Assembly (NCBI GenBank): GCA_015521735.1
Contig: WANQ01000014.1
Location: 1-60,494, forward strand
Origin: Pyrodictiaceae archaeon
GTDB lineage: Archaea; Thermoproteota; Thermoprotei_A; Sulfolobales; WANQ01
Reading direction: 5' to 3'
Length of the DNA: 60,494 nt
The notes under the pieces were generated by a model. It had not been told where the DNA came from and did no database searches. It saw only the letters and a list, made by a program, of their open reading frames with translations. Positions 35,907 to 44,315 of the stretch are shown piece by piece; positions within the stretch are counted from its first letter, which is position 1, and each line of letters starts with the position of its first letter. The position numbers and the translations under genes were made by a program.

Positions 35907-36650
35907 TTGGATATAGAAGACAAGGTCAACCACCTAATAAAACTCCTAGAATCCTCCGAGTACACCATAGCCTTCACAGGTGCCGGAATCTCAGCTGAAA
36001 GCGGAGTCCCTACATTCCGTGGTCGTGGTGGTTTATGGGAGAAATTTGATCCACTAAAACTTGCAACACCTGAAGCCTTCAGAGAGGATCCTAGGAGGGT
36101 TTGGGAGTGGTACAAGTGGAGAATGGAGGTTATCGCCAAAGCTAAGCCTAATCCAGCCCACATAGTCCTAGCAAAACTAGAAGAGAAAGGCATAGTTAAA
36201 GCCATTATCACTCAAAACGTTGACGGCCTACACCAACGAGCTGGATCCAAAAACGTAATAGAACTACACGGCAACATATGGAGAGCCCGATGCACCAACT
36301 GCAACTATAAAACAAGGCTCCAAGAACCACCAAGAAAAATCCCACCCAAATGCCCAGAATGCAACAACCCACTAAGACCCGACGTAGTATGGTTCGGAGA
36401 ACCCCTACCAAGAAAAGCCTGGGAAGAAGCCCTAAACGAAGCAAGCAAAGCAGACCTAATAATAGTAGTCGGAACAAGCGGAGTCGTACAACCAGCAGCA
36501 ATGATACCAGTAATAGTCAAATACCACGGCGGAAAAATAGTAGACATCAACATCGAAGAAGACAACTACACCAACATAGCAGACCTATTCATAAAAACAA
36601 AAGCAGGACAAGTATTCAAAACCCTAGGAGAAAAACTAAAACTAATATAA
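35907..36650 (+). CDS. Sir2-family NAD-dependent protein deacylase
   Basis: Removes acyl groups from lysines using NAD; in Crenarchaea a known target is the Alba chromatin protein. GAGISAESGVPTFRG binds NAD, NVDGLHQRAG and the catalytic ELHGN follow, and four cysteines (CTNCNY, CPECNN) bind zinc. GTSGVVQPA is the end of the NAD site. TTG start with AGGTG upstream. The 3' half is unusually A/C-rich on its coding strand. Confidence 0.92.
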   Translation: MDIEDKVNHLIKLLESSEYTIAFTGAGISAESGVPTFRGRGGLWEKFDPLKLATPEAFREDPRRVWEWYKWRMEVIAKAKPNPAHIVLAKLEEKGIVKAIITQNVDGLHQRAGSKNVIELHGNIWRARCTNCNYKTRLQEPPRKIPPKCPECNNPLRPDVVWFGEPLPRKAWEEALNEASKADLIIVVGTSGVVQPAAMIPVIVKYHGGKIVDINIEEDNYTNIADLFIKTKAGQVFKTLGEKLKLI

Positions 36651-36743
36651 AACCAACCTCAAACCAACAACCAAAACACCTTAATCCATCCCTCTATTCT
36701 TCTTATTGGTGCACCATATTATTCTATTCCTACTTATTACTTA

Positions 36744-36840
36744 ATTCTATGTGATGAGACTTGGCTGTGATAAATCTCCATAATTCTACACGTTCAGCTC
36801 TACATCACGGTTCTGAAGGCCATGTCTCAACTGATAGAAT
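36744..36840 (+). ncRNA. Possible box C/D-type small RNA
   Basis: A perfect C box (GTGATGA at 36751-36757) and a D box (CTGA at 36831-36834) are flanked by a six-base terminal stem (ATTCTA and TAGAAT). An inner CTGA at 36812 could be a D' box, but no good C' box lies beside it, and the spacing is longer than in usual archaeal guides. Recorded as a candidate only. Confidence 0.28.
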
Positions 36841-36849
36841 ACTAAGTAA

Positions 36850-37024
36850 TAGCATGAGTTCAAGAAGGCTTATAGGCTAGGTTTGCTCCCACCTCGTCAC
36901 CGGTGCACATATAAAACATATATACGAGGAAAACGTGTAACCCCCTCTAACGTAGAGAATAATACAATAAAAATAAATACTAGTACAATAACACATTAAT
37001 AACAGAAGAAACAGGCATAGTTCA
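36850..37024 (+). promoter_or_regulatory. CRISPR leader
   Basis: An AT-rich, gene-free stretch directly before the first repeat, ending in low-complexity A-rich sequence (for example AATACAATAAAAATAA). It contains ACATATAAAAC, which may be the TATA box for the pre-crRNA. Placing the leader here is supported by the perfect repeats on this side and the decayed last repeat on the other. Confidence 0.55.
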
Positions 37025-37532
37025 CAATTAAACCAAAAAGAACTGAAAGTATGGTTGGTGTCATGCACCATGCTTAAAGTTCCCTACATCAACAATTAAA
37101 CCAAAAAGAACTGAAAGTTTGAACTGGCTGATATCCTAGAGCCCACCCAATAACCTTCCAATTAAACCAAAAAGAACTGAAAGTTGAAAACAAGAACGTG
37201 GTGTATGTGTATGAAGTCTGATATTAACAATTAAACCAAAAAGAACTGAAAGTGTCTATAACTTCTTTTACCTTATCTTCTGATACTTCATATGCGTACA
37301 ATTAAACCAAAAAGAACTGAAAGAATGTATACTTCATCTCCCTCAATCCTTAATTCAATCAATGTAGGCAATCAAACCAAAAAGAACTGAAAGAGCAGGT
37401 ACCATACTCATTGCAGACTTCATTCTCCTCTAATTTCACAATCAAACCAAAAAGAACTGAAAGTTCATCTCTAAGATGATTTTGTAGCCGACGTCATTGG
37501 GGCTGAACAATTAAACCAAAAAGGACTGGAAG
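37025..37532 (+). CRISPR. CRISPR array with 8 repeats and 7 spacers
   Basis: Eight 25-base repeats begin at 37025, 37093, 37159, 37228, 37299, 37369, 37439 and 37508. Each begins CAATTAAACC or CAATCAAACC, goes through AAAAAGA and ends ACTGAAAG, the usual crenarchaeal 5' handle form. Spacers are 41-46 bases. Repeats six and seven share a T-to-C change at position 5, and the last has two more changes (GACTGGAAG), marking the old end. Transcription is therefore left to right. No cas gene is in the window, so it must use a distant type I-A or III set. Confidence 0.97.
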
Positions 37533-37635
37533 AGGGATTAGGGGTTCCTGTGTTTTGGTTGATGGTTTGTTTGGGGCTATATAGGGGGGTTGTTGTATGA
37601 GTTTGTGGTAGGGTTATGGTTATGGGGTTGGTGTT

Positions 37636-37782
37636 ATGGTTAGTTTAGTTTTTGCATTGCTTGTTCGTAGGGTTAATGATCTTAGTGTTAGGCTTAGTGA
37701 GTTAGAGAGGAGGGTGAGTGAGATACAGAGGAAGCTGGATTATGTTGTTAGGAGGCTTAATGAGCTGGAGGGGAAGGTGTAG
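37636..37782 (+). CDS. Small coiled-coil protein (48 aa)
   Basis: A short frame behind the CRISPR array. After a hydrophobic start (MVSLVFALLVRR) it has heptad-spaced hydrophobics (VNDLSVRLSELERRVSEI, then LDYVVRRLNELEGKV), which is hard to obtain by chance. No clear ribosome site. The region is strongly T/G-rich on this strand. It may be a membrane-anchored coiled coil; function is unknown. Confidence 0.5.
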   Translation: MVSLVFALLVRRVNDLSVRLSELERRVSEIQRKLDYVVRRLNELEGKV

Positions 37783-37838
37783 GAGCCTGTAATCTATGTA
37801 CTGGAGCCTGGTTTTTATCTTGGTTTCCTGGTTATTGT

Positions 37839-38939
37839 TTGTGGGGGTGGTTGGCTTTTCCACTGGTTAGGGCTGCTACACTACATGTTAGGGCTAGCTC
37901 TTTTGCTGGGGATGGCTTGGTCGGCGTTCTTGAGGACTGGGTTGCTAGGTTTAGGGAGGCTTTGGATCGGGTTGGTGTTAGGCTTTGGACTATTAGGCTT
38001 GCTTTACAGCCCTTGAGTAGTAGTGAGTATGGTTTGATTGATGGTATTGCTTCTAGGCTGGGCGAGTTTGCTGAGAAGGAGAAGGTGCTAGTAGCTGGAC
38101 TACACGTTGAAGCAGGTCATGGTCTTACGCGAAGACTTCTACAAGCACTAGAGGGATTGGAGGGTGTTTATGGCTCAGTACTGGCTTCGGGTATGGAGGG
38201 TTTAGGAGAGTATGTAGACGCACTATACCGTGGAGTCGGTGAATGGGAGACGTATACTAGGATTGCAGTAGTATTTCCACGTAGACCCATAACACCCTAC
38301 TTTCCAGCAGCCTCTACGGTTAAGGAGGGCTTAACATTTGCTCTAAGATACGTCGACCTACTATACAGTACCGTGAAGAAAGACGACATGGAAGAACTGA
38401 GAAGGTTCCTCCGAGAAAAACACGGTGAGTGCATGAGGGTTGCAGGGGAACTAGGAGTAGAGTGTCTTGGACTAGACGTATCCCCCTCACCGTGGATGGA
38501 TGAAAGCATTACCCAAGTAATAGAAAGCATAGCGGGTACAACCATACCAAACCCAGGAACAGCTTGGGCAATCAATTGGTTAAACAACCTCGTGCTAAGA
38601 GAAGCAGAGAAAGCAGGAGTGAGGGTTACAGGGTTCAACGAGGTAATGCTATCAGTAGCAGAGGATAACACGTTAAAGAATAGAGTACTAGAAGGCAAGG
38701 TAAAGCTCAGAGACCTAGCACTACTATCAGCATACTGCATAGCAGGAATAGACATGGCAGCAATAAGCACCACCACAACGAGTAGACAGGAACTATTAAA
38801 CCTACTCTACGACACCTACACAGCATCCAAAGTAAAGAAGAACAGCCTAGGAGTAAGACTAATACCAACAACAAGTAGGCCAGGAGAAAAACTATACTCA
38901 AAGAAATTCGGCACCATACCAGTGGCAGCAACAACATAA
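37839..38939 (+). CDS. DUF711/UPF0210 family protein
   Basis: A 366-residue protein of the DUF711 family, related in fold to glycyl radical enzymes but without known activity. Signs include VVFPRRPITPYFPAAST, GLDVSPSPWMDES, FNEVMLSVAEDNTLK and AYCIAGIDMAAI, and the closing RPGEKLYSKKFGTIPV. Given start GTG; TTG 37851 with GGGGGTGG upstream is an attractive alternative. Composition slides from T/G-rich at the 5' end to A/C-rich at the 3' end. Confidence 0.75.
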   Translation: MWGWLAFPLVRAATLHVRASSFAGDGLVGVLEDWVARFREALDRVGVRLWTIRLALQPLSSSEYGLIDGIASRLGEFAEKEKVLVAGLHVEAGHGLTRRLLQALEGLEGVYGSVLASGMEGLGEYVDALYRGVGEWETYTRIAVVFPRRPITPYFPAASTVKEGLTFALRYVDLLYSTVKKDDMEELRRFLREKHGECMRVAGELGVECLGLDVSPSPWMDESITQVIESIAGTTIPNPGTAWAINWLNNLVLREAEKAGVRVTGFNEVMLSVAEDNTLKNRVLEGKVKLRDLALLSAYCIAGIDMAAISTTTTSRQELLNLLYDTYTASKVKKNSLGVRLIPTTSRPGEKLYSKKFGTIPVAATT

Positions 38940-38977
38940 CAGTTAAGGTAGAGGGTACCTGAATCTAAGGAGCATGT

Positions 38978-39604
38978 TTAAGCTAACGCTAACTCCAGCA
39001 CTATATTTCTACTACTAACTCTCCTCCCAACTACACGGTACCTTAACCTATCATGGTGTATGGGTGAGTATTCCACCAATGTATGGTACTCACCTTTCTC
39101 TCCTAGTACATCAGCTTTTCTACTAGCAATGTACTCAGCTATTTCCTCATAGCTTTCTTTGTCAATGATTCTCCCCAGTAGTTCTCTTAAACTGTGTACT
39201 ACTCCTATTATCCTTGACTCTATACCGTATTCAACCTCCTTGTAGAATACTTCAAGTGGATCCATACCCCATAGAGGCTCTTTGAGAGAAGCTCCAACTT
39301 CACGAGCTAGTTTCTCCATGTATTCTAAGTGTTCTTCTATGTAGACGTCTCCTGCAACTATTACGTTTACTCCAAGGAATCTTAGGAACTCTACTGTCTC
39401 ATGGAACTCCTTGCCCTTCGTGAGCTTCTTAGCGAGTACTGGTTTCCCTGTAAGCAGTCCTGTCTGAATACTTAAGCCTAAGTTAACTAGATGAGGTGAT
39501 GGTGTGGGAAAGCTGTACACAAGTATAACGTATGCGTCAATAGGGCCAGCTTTTATTGAAGCATACATTGAGTCCTTTCCACCAGAAAACATTGCCACCT
39601 TCAT
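38978..39604 (-). CDS. dph6: Diphthine-ammonia ligase-like PP-loop ATPase
   Basis: Last step of diphthamide synthesis on elongation factor 2. The PP-loop is FSGGKDSMYA at residues 5-14, and the family-specific GEKGEYHTLV is near residue 165; VAGDVYIEEHLEYME lies between. Length 208 fits archaeal Dph6. It overlaps the upstream asparagine-synthase-like gene by four bases, so both PP-loop ligases are translated together. Confidence 0.88.
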   Translation of the reverse strand: MKVAMFSGGKDSMYASIKAGPIDAYVILVYSFPTPSPHLVNLGLSIQTGLLTGKPVLAKKLTKGKEFHETVEFLRFLGVNVIVAGDVYIEEHLEYMEKLAREVGASLKEPLWGMDPLEVFYKEVEYGIESRIIGVVHSLRELLGRIIDKESYEEIAEYIASRKADVLGEKGEYHTLVEYSPIHHDRLRYRVVGRRVSSRNIVLELALA

Positions 39605-40623
39605 CTCGCATACCCGAATAGTTTCTCAAACAATAACTCGTCATCAGAGTACACGTTAACTTGGAACTCACCTCTTAGGCTAGCTCCACAGAAACTACAA
39701 TGACCTCTACTTATACATCTACCACAAATAGGGCATACGCTATCAGAATCATTACACATGCTTGGAAGCTCTAAGCCATACTCTAATAACTTCTTATATA
39801 GGTACGCGTGAGCATGTGAGGGGAAGTATATGTTAGAACTATGGGCTAGCTCTACTACTTCTTCTACACTCACCTTCCTACTCCACTCGTAGAGTAGGGA
39901 GTTACTCCCTGAACCTATATTGATAGGCGTCTTCTTACGCCAAGCTATTTCTCCTATCCCATGTCTAGCTAGGAATATTCTTAGAAGAAACTTCCCCCAA
40001 ACTCTACCACCATAACTGTTTACACGGCATTCTAGGGGCACTTTCTCTGAGAAAGCCTTTACCTCTTCTGTGAAAAACCCTGAAATAACCCTTAATCCTA
40101 GGTGCTCACCTATTCTTTCAGCAGAAAAACCTTGTTTACGCATAACTTCTTTAAGCCAAGTCTTCAACTCCTCTACGGGTAGGTTAAGTAGAAAGTCGTA
40201 GCCTAAGAATAATTCATCACCACCATCACCTGTTAAAACACATCTACATCTATGCTTTAACGCATGCTTTAACCCTATACACACAGGTATATCACATACA
40301 ACTTCTATGGGATCTATAGTTCTAAGAACACTCATAACTACACGGAGACAATCCTCAACATCACTAGTTAAACCACGAACTACTTCATGACTAAACCCTA
40401 ATTTCCTTGCTAAAGCCCTAGAATACTCCTCATCAAAACTGACTCCAGGAAACACAACCGTTATAGCATGAAACTTTACGCCTCTAAGGCTTAGGGAGAC
40501 AGCAATGAAAGACGTATCAACACCACCAGAAAACAATATACAGTCACAGCCATGGCTACGTGCAGTATCAGCAATTATACTTGAAAGTTCTTCAGCATAT
40601 CCAAGACAATCTTCCATAACCAT
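39601..40623 (-). CDS. Asparagine-synthase-like PP-loop protein with zinc ribbon
   Basis: A 340-residue ATP pyrophosphatase with LFSGGVDTSFIA near residue 30, LTGDGGDELFLGYD near 130, and WRKKTPINIGSG, all as in the asparagine synthase synthetase domain. The glutaminase domain is absent. The C-terminus carries a four-cysteine zinc ribbon (CPICGRC and CSFCG). Archaeal proteins of this type are proposed to amidate or thiolate an unknown target. It forms an operon with dph6. Confidence 0.78.
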   Translation of the reverse strand: MVMEDCLGYAEELSSIIADTARSHGCDCILFSGGVDTSFIAVSLSLRGVKFHAITVVFPGVSFDEEYSRALARKLGFSHEVVRGLTSDVEDCLRVVMSVLRTIDPIEVVCDIPVCIGLKHALKHRCRCVLTGDGGDELFLGYDFLLNLPVEELKTWLKEVMRKQGFSAERIGEHLGLRVISGFFTEEVKAFSEKVPLECRVNSYGGRVWGKFLLRIFLARHGIGEIAWRKKTPINIGSGSNSLLYEWSRKVSVEEVVELAHSSNIYFPSHAHAYLYKKLLEYGLELPSMCNDSDSVCPICGRCISRGHCSFCGASLRGEFQVNVYSDDELLFEKLFGYAR

Positions 40624-40788
40624 GCACTTACACCCATATGGATACCGTATCCAGATACGAAAATAAGTATTCCCTTAAAGCAATAATTCAGCACACATAA
40701 CAATACTACCAAATACTAATGGATACGTTACCGTGAATCCCATGTCACCAAGTTTTCCTTACTCTACATCCTAGGTTCTTGTACTATT

Positions 40789-40980
40789 CTATTCTTTACC
40801 TTTGGACACTATTATTACTCCCCCAACTTTAAGGCCTTGTTCTCTAAGGAACTCTATGAACTCTTAATCTATGACTACTAGTAATAACATATTAATATTC
40901 TTAGCCGTTGTATAGTGTAATGCGTCTATGTGGTTTCTCCTACATACTTGTTTCTGTAGAGAAATTGTGTCTAAAGCATG
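40789..40980 (-). pseudogene. Remnant of a PIN-domain (VapC) toxin
   Basis: Directly downstream of the AbrB-type antitoxin, one frame reads RRNHIDALHYTTAKN then LLLVVID, a TAA at 40864-40866, then EFIEFLREQGLKVGG. This is the usual C-terminal half of a PIN toxin (D-ALHY-TA, then TxD-EFIEFL). The N-terminal half with the first catalytic aspartate is missing. The antitoxin is therefore left without a working toxin. Confidence 0.6.
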
Positions 40981-40986
40981 CTAAGC

Positions 40987-41238
40987 CTAGTTCATGTACC
41001 TCCTTTGCTCTATGATGCTTTCAGCCTCTAGCTCCCTCAAATTAATCCTTGCTATCTTCTCACCACGTATTGAAAGCTGTATTGCGTCGGGTACTGGTTT
41101 AAGGATAATACTATCTCCTCGTACCTCAAGTTTAAGCCTTGAACCCTCACCGATACCTAGGGCTTCTGCAACCTTCTTAGGTATAGTAATAGTCCTTCCC
41201 TTACCCACACGAACCTCAACAACTAAACCCAACACCAT
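40987..41238 (-). CDS. AbrB/SpoVT-type antitoxin
   Basis: An 83-residue antitoxin and DNA-binding protein with the classic swapped-hairpin core VRVGKGRTITIPKKVAEALG (20 residues) followed by EGSRLKLEVRGDSIILKP. The frame opens at 41295 but the fold starts at this ATG. The partner toxin downstream is a remnant, so it may now act only as a regulator or immunity protein. Confidence 0.8.
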   Translation of the reverse strand: MVLGLVVEVRVGKGRTITIPKKVAEALGIGEGSRLKLEVRGDSIILKPVPDAIQLSIRGEKIARINLRELEAESIIEQRRYMN

Positions 41239-41329
41239 ACACCCACATACATAGAGTAGAGTACTCATGAATAAAGCAGATTTCTCCACATACACATTGA
41301 ACAGTTAACGTGGGAGGGCTTCTCTAGGC

Positions 41330-41830
41330 CTAGTCTTGTTTCTTGACCTTGGAGGCTACCTCGCTTACCAGTTTCTCCACCCTCTTGTAGGCGTCTTCAA
41401 CGTCCTCACGAGTACACCAGTCCTCATAGAAGCAGATGTGCATGCTGTTAGCGTACATCCATGCTTCTCTAATCCATGGGCCTATCTCCCTGGTCATCAA
41501 CCTCATATACTCCCATAGCTCACGGTGGCTAGTAAGCCTCCTCTCATCCCTCCAGAGAGCATAGGCCTTCACAGCTAAAGCTCCAGTACCCCACACCTTC
41601 TCAGCAGCCTGCCTCACATTACCCCTCCCAAGCTCCCAGCGAGCCTCCTCCAACAACTCCCTAGCAGCCTCAACATACTCAACAGCTCTATCCCTAGGAT
41701 CAAGACCCTGGGAAAGAACCTCAACAAGATACTCATCAACACTAACACCCAGCCTCTCAGCCTCCTCACGAACACGCCGAGCCAACCTACCACGAACAAC
41801 AATAACCTCCACCAAAACCACACTCACCAA
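41330..41830 (-). CDS. PaREP1-family HEPN-like protein
   Basis: A 166-residue protein of the crenarchaeal PaREP1 group. The start has an RHH-like stretch (ARRVREEAERLGVSVDEYLV), then AVEYVEAARELLEEARWELG and AAEKVWGTGALAVKAYAL, the helical PaREP1/HEPN-like core. These proteins are multiplied in some Crenarchaea and their role is unknown. Its 5' part is strongly T/G-rich on the coding strand. Confidence 0.75.
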   Translation of the reverse strand: MVSVVLVEVIVVRGRLARRVREEAERLGVSVDEYLVEVLSQGLDPRDRAVEYVEAARELLEEARWELGRGNVRQAAEKVWGTGALAVKAYALWRDERRLTSHRELWEYMRLMTREIGPWIREAWMYANSMHICFYEDWCTREDVEDAYKRVEKLVSEVASKVKKQD

Positions 41831-42085
41831 ACACTATCCAGGCACACTAGGTGATAAAACCATCCCCAACAAAACCCAGCACAACACACTAGTGCCACGT
41901 AGACCGTAGACAAAACAACCACGGAACCAGTGCATAAAACTTGATGAAACACGTAGAACATAATCTACGGGGTAGGACATGCTACATATTGCTTTAGACA
42001 ACTAGGCTGCATATAGCGGATAAGCCCTAATTTAGAGCTAAGTAGGTCTGTAAACAAGAGTTCGAGGACAATAACATCTCCCTGC

Positions 42086-42271
42086 TTACGTCTCAAAGAG
42101 TTCTTCGACATCCTCGCCCTCCCTTAACAGTCTAGGATATGAGTAGAGTTTCTTCGCATCAATACCTTCAACGTCTACTATCTTTATCTCGGTCTTCTTA
42201 CCCTCTAGCTCAAGCAAAGGCTTAAGCAGGATAACTACACCATCCTTAACAATACACTCTATTTCAGACAC
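42086..42271 (-). CDS. DUF104-like small antitoxin
   Basis: A 61-residue protein resembling AF2212-type antitoxins: ECIVKDGVVILLKPLLELEGKKTEI is the beta-hairpin start (shown in full only to 20: IVKDGVVILLKPLLELEGKK). Such proteins pair with PIN toxins. No toxin frame is visible in the 250 bases downstream, so it is an orphan or the toxin is lost. It follows the Toprim-like gene on the same strand. Confidence 0.55.
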   Translation of the reverse strand: MSEIECIVKDGVVILLKPLLELEGKKTEIKIVDVEGIDAKKLYSYPRLLREGEDVEELFET

Positions 42272-42319
42272 CTGTAAAACACCGAGTTAGGAGGTGCTGG
42301 GAGGCCATGGATTCTAGGT

Positions 42320-42856
42320 TTATGGGTCGTTTATGAGCCATTTTAGCGCGTTAACGTATTCTTCGAAGTCTTCTTCTGTGAGGAGTGGTTCTATGTTTAA
42401 ACGGCTTGTTAGGGAGCTTAGCATGTATTTCTCGTAGGGTCTACCAATAATTCTCGAGGTAGTGTTTTCGGGTCTACTCCTACAAGCTCTTCTGTCTCCC
42501 CCAATACTTATACACAGTCATGCCTCATGCTTTGGGCTTACTGCTACTAAGCGCATGTTCTCTAACTCCTTCTCTGTGAAGTGGTCAGCTACATCCCTTA
42601 AAGCCTTGTTTAGACTCCTATACTCGGTGTCAATGACTACTAAAACCTTCCATGAATTATGGTCGAATAAGATTGCTCTAACTTTTCTAGACAATGAGGG
42701 GTTACACTTCTTAGCAGGTAGTCTTCTAACCCTAGGCCTAGGCTTACTCTTTGGCTTATCCTCCAATAACACTTTGCTCTCAAATAGTTTCTCTACAAGA
42801 AATCTATGAAAACCAACACCATACGTATCCTCAACTAAAATAAACCTACCAGTCAA
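42320..42856 (-). pseudogene. Toprim-like protein (DUF3226-type), split by an in-frame TGA
   Basis: The first 112 codons read FILVEDTYGVGFHRFLVEKL at the start, with VLVVIDTEYRS as the second acidic motif: the E and DxD of a Toprim nuclease fold. They end PKHEA, then TGA at 42518-42520, but the same frame continues 66 codons as LCISIGGDRRACRS and YEKYMLSSL to EYVNALKWLINDP. Related proteins are expected to have tryptophan (TGG) at that point, so one base change explains the stop. It follows the AAA ATPase after 19 bases. The TTG start has GTGATC upstream. Confidence 0.6.
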
Positions 42857-42875
42857 CTCGTGATCACGCTAAGGG

Positions 42876-44315
42876 CTAGAGCTCATAAGTCTTCTTATAG
42901 AAAACGTAGTCACTAAACGATAACCCTAACTCTCTAAGCCTCCTAGACAATTCTCCTGGATCCCTTATCCTCTCAGCAACCGTACCCTCCCCATGCTTCT
43001 TATAGACAATAATCGTTCTCTCCGGTCCTACAAGGTCAACTACTACTGGTGAATGCGTTGCAACAATAACCGGGATATCAAGACTATTAAGCTCATCAAC
43101 CACATACTCTAACATACGAGCATGCATACTATTCTCCACCTCATCAATAAGAAGTAACGAGGGCCTAAGCTCAACAGCAGTAAGAATAGCCAACAACTTA
43201 ACAGCACCATCAGGTATATTCGATGGAGGCAGTTCAAGGCCATCCTCTTCGCCAACCAAGACTACACGGCCAAACCTAGACTCAAGGCGAAAACTAAGCC
43301 CAGGAAACAATTCACCCAGAGCCCTACTTATCCTAGGAGGAAAACCACCCCTCCTACCCTGCAAAGCCAACAATACTGGAGCAAGATTAGTAGCCCTATC
43401 ATTAAGTCTAGCCTCACCAGTAAAAGGCCTAGGCTCGCTTATAGCTATAACATCAGGGTGACGGAGCAGTAAAAATCCCTCCAATACCCTACCGATAATA
43501 CTTAATAGGTCCTTTAAGCCAGGAGGAGCAGTAATCCGTACCTTTCCCTCTTCTAATAATACTAAGCCTCTACCATTACCTGCTTCCCTGGTCTTTACAA
43601 TATATGGTAATTCTACGCCTTTAACCACAGCAATAGAGTCTCTGAGTACACACAGGTCATCACGTATACATTGAGAGGCGGATTCACCAATTATAAGTAG
43701 ATTGGTAAGTAGAAATGGCTTAGGAAGACTAGTAGTCCACGGAGCCCTGAAAACATAGTATTTACCCTCCAACACATATTTCTCACTAAGCTCCTTACCT
43801 GAATCACTAGTACTTACTACTTCCTCAAACAAGTTCTTCTCAATACTAATTGACACCCCATCTGGTGAAAAGGAGAACCTAGTATCACTACCTAACCATA
43901 CATCATAGGCTACTGGAACAAGCGTATCTAAGCCACCATCATAGGCGAAAACAGTCTTAAACATTGCATCTAAACGATAAATCTTCTCACCGAGAACAAA
44001 ATAATACTCCAAGCCTAAGCCAACAGCAACCCTACTACTAGGATCCCTCATGTATATGAGGTCTAGAGGTGACCAATACCTAGGAGAATGAGGTACATAA
44101 GGAATCTTACCAGCATCCTCCACAAGGCTCTTATAGAGAAAGTAGAGTGCTTCAAGAAGATTAGTCTTACCACCACCATTAGGCCCCACAAGCAAGTTAA
44201 CTCCAGGCTCTAGCTCAAGCTCCAAACACCTAATACTCTTAAAGTTCTCAACCACAACCCTCCTCACGAAAACTCTTGGATAAGCGCTACCAGACACCAC
44301 CAACACCACCAACAA
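42876..44315 (-). CDS. OLD/RecF-like AAA ATPase
   Basis: A 479-residue ABC-class ATPase of the AAA_21/AAA_15 type. Walker A is GPNGGGKTNLLEAL near residue 45; the C-terminal half has LPPSNIPDGAVKLLAILTAV (signature region), LLLIDEVENSMH (Walker B) and VIVATHSPVVVDLV. Such ATPases work with a Toprim nuclease, fused in OLD/GajA or separate in PARIS; the next gene here is Toprim-like. The TTG start is in a GGTGTTGGTGG-rich stretch and is uncertain; GTG codons just before VRRVVVENFKSI are alternatives. Confidence 0.8.
   Translation of the reverse strand: MLVVLVVSGSAYPRVFVRRVVVENFKSIRCLELELEPGVNLLVGPNGGGKTNLLEALYFLYKSLVEDAGKIPYVPHSPRYWSPLDLIYMRDPSSRVAVGLGLEYYFVLGEKIYRLDAMFKTVFAYDGGLDTLVPVAYDVWLGSDTRFSFSPDGVSISIEKNLFEEVVSTSDSGKELSEKYVLEGKYYVFRAPWTTSLPKPFLLTNLLIIGESASQCIRDDLCVLRDSIAVVKGVELPYIVKTREAGNGRGLVLLEEGKVRITAPPGLKDLLSIIGRVLEGFLLLRHPDVIAISEPRPFTGEARLNDRATNLAPVLLALQGRRGGFPPRISRALGELFPGLSFRLESRFGRVVLVGEEDGLELPPSNIPDGAVKLLAILTAVELRPSLLLIDEVENSMHARMLEYVVDELNSLDIPVIVATHSPVVVDLVGPERTIIVYKKHGEGTVAERIRDPGELSRRLRELGLSFSDYVFYKKTYEL

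Noticed and set aside
36877-37071. Minus-strand frame over the CRISPR leader and first repeat
   Set aside because: It reads through a repeat and spacer; this is non-coding array DNA.
37025-37532. Self-targeting spacers
   Set aside because: No spacer was seen to match another part of the window on reading both strands; a proper genome-wide search was not possible.
36660-37560. Replication origin at the composition switch
   Set aside because: The keto switch is suggestive, but no origin recognition boxes, no cdc6/orc gene and a similar switch at 18.5 kb argue against claiming an origin.
41841-42085. PIN toxin for the DUF104-like antitoxin
   Set aside because: No frame downstream of the antitoxin carries PIN aspartates in the right order; only short frames with stops are present.
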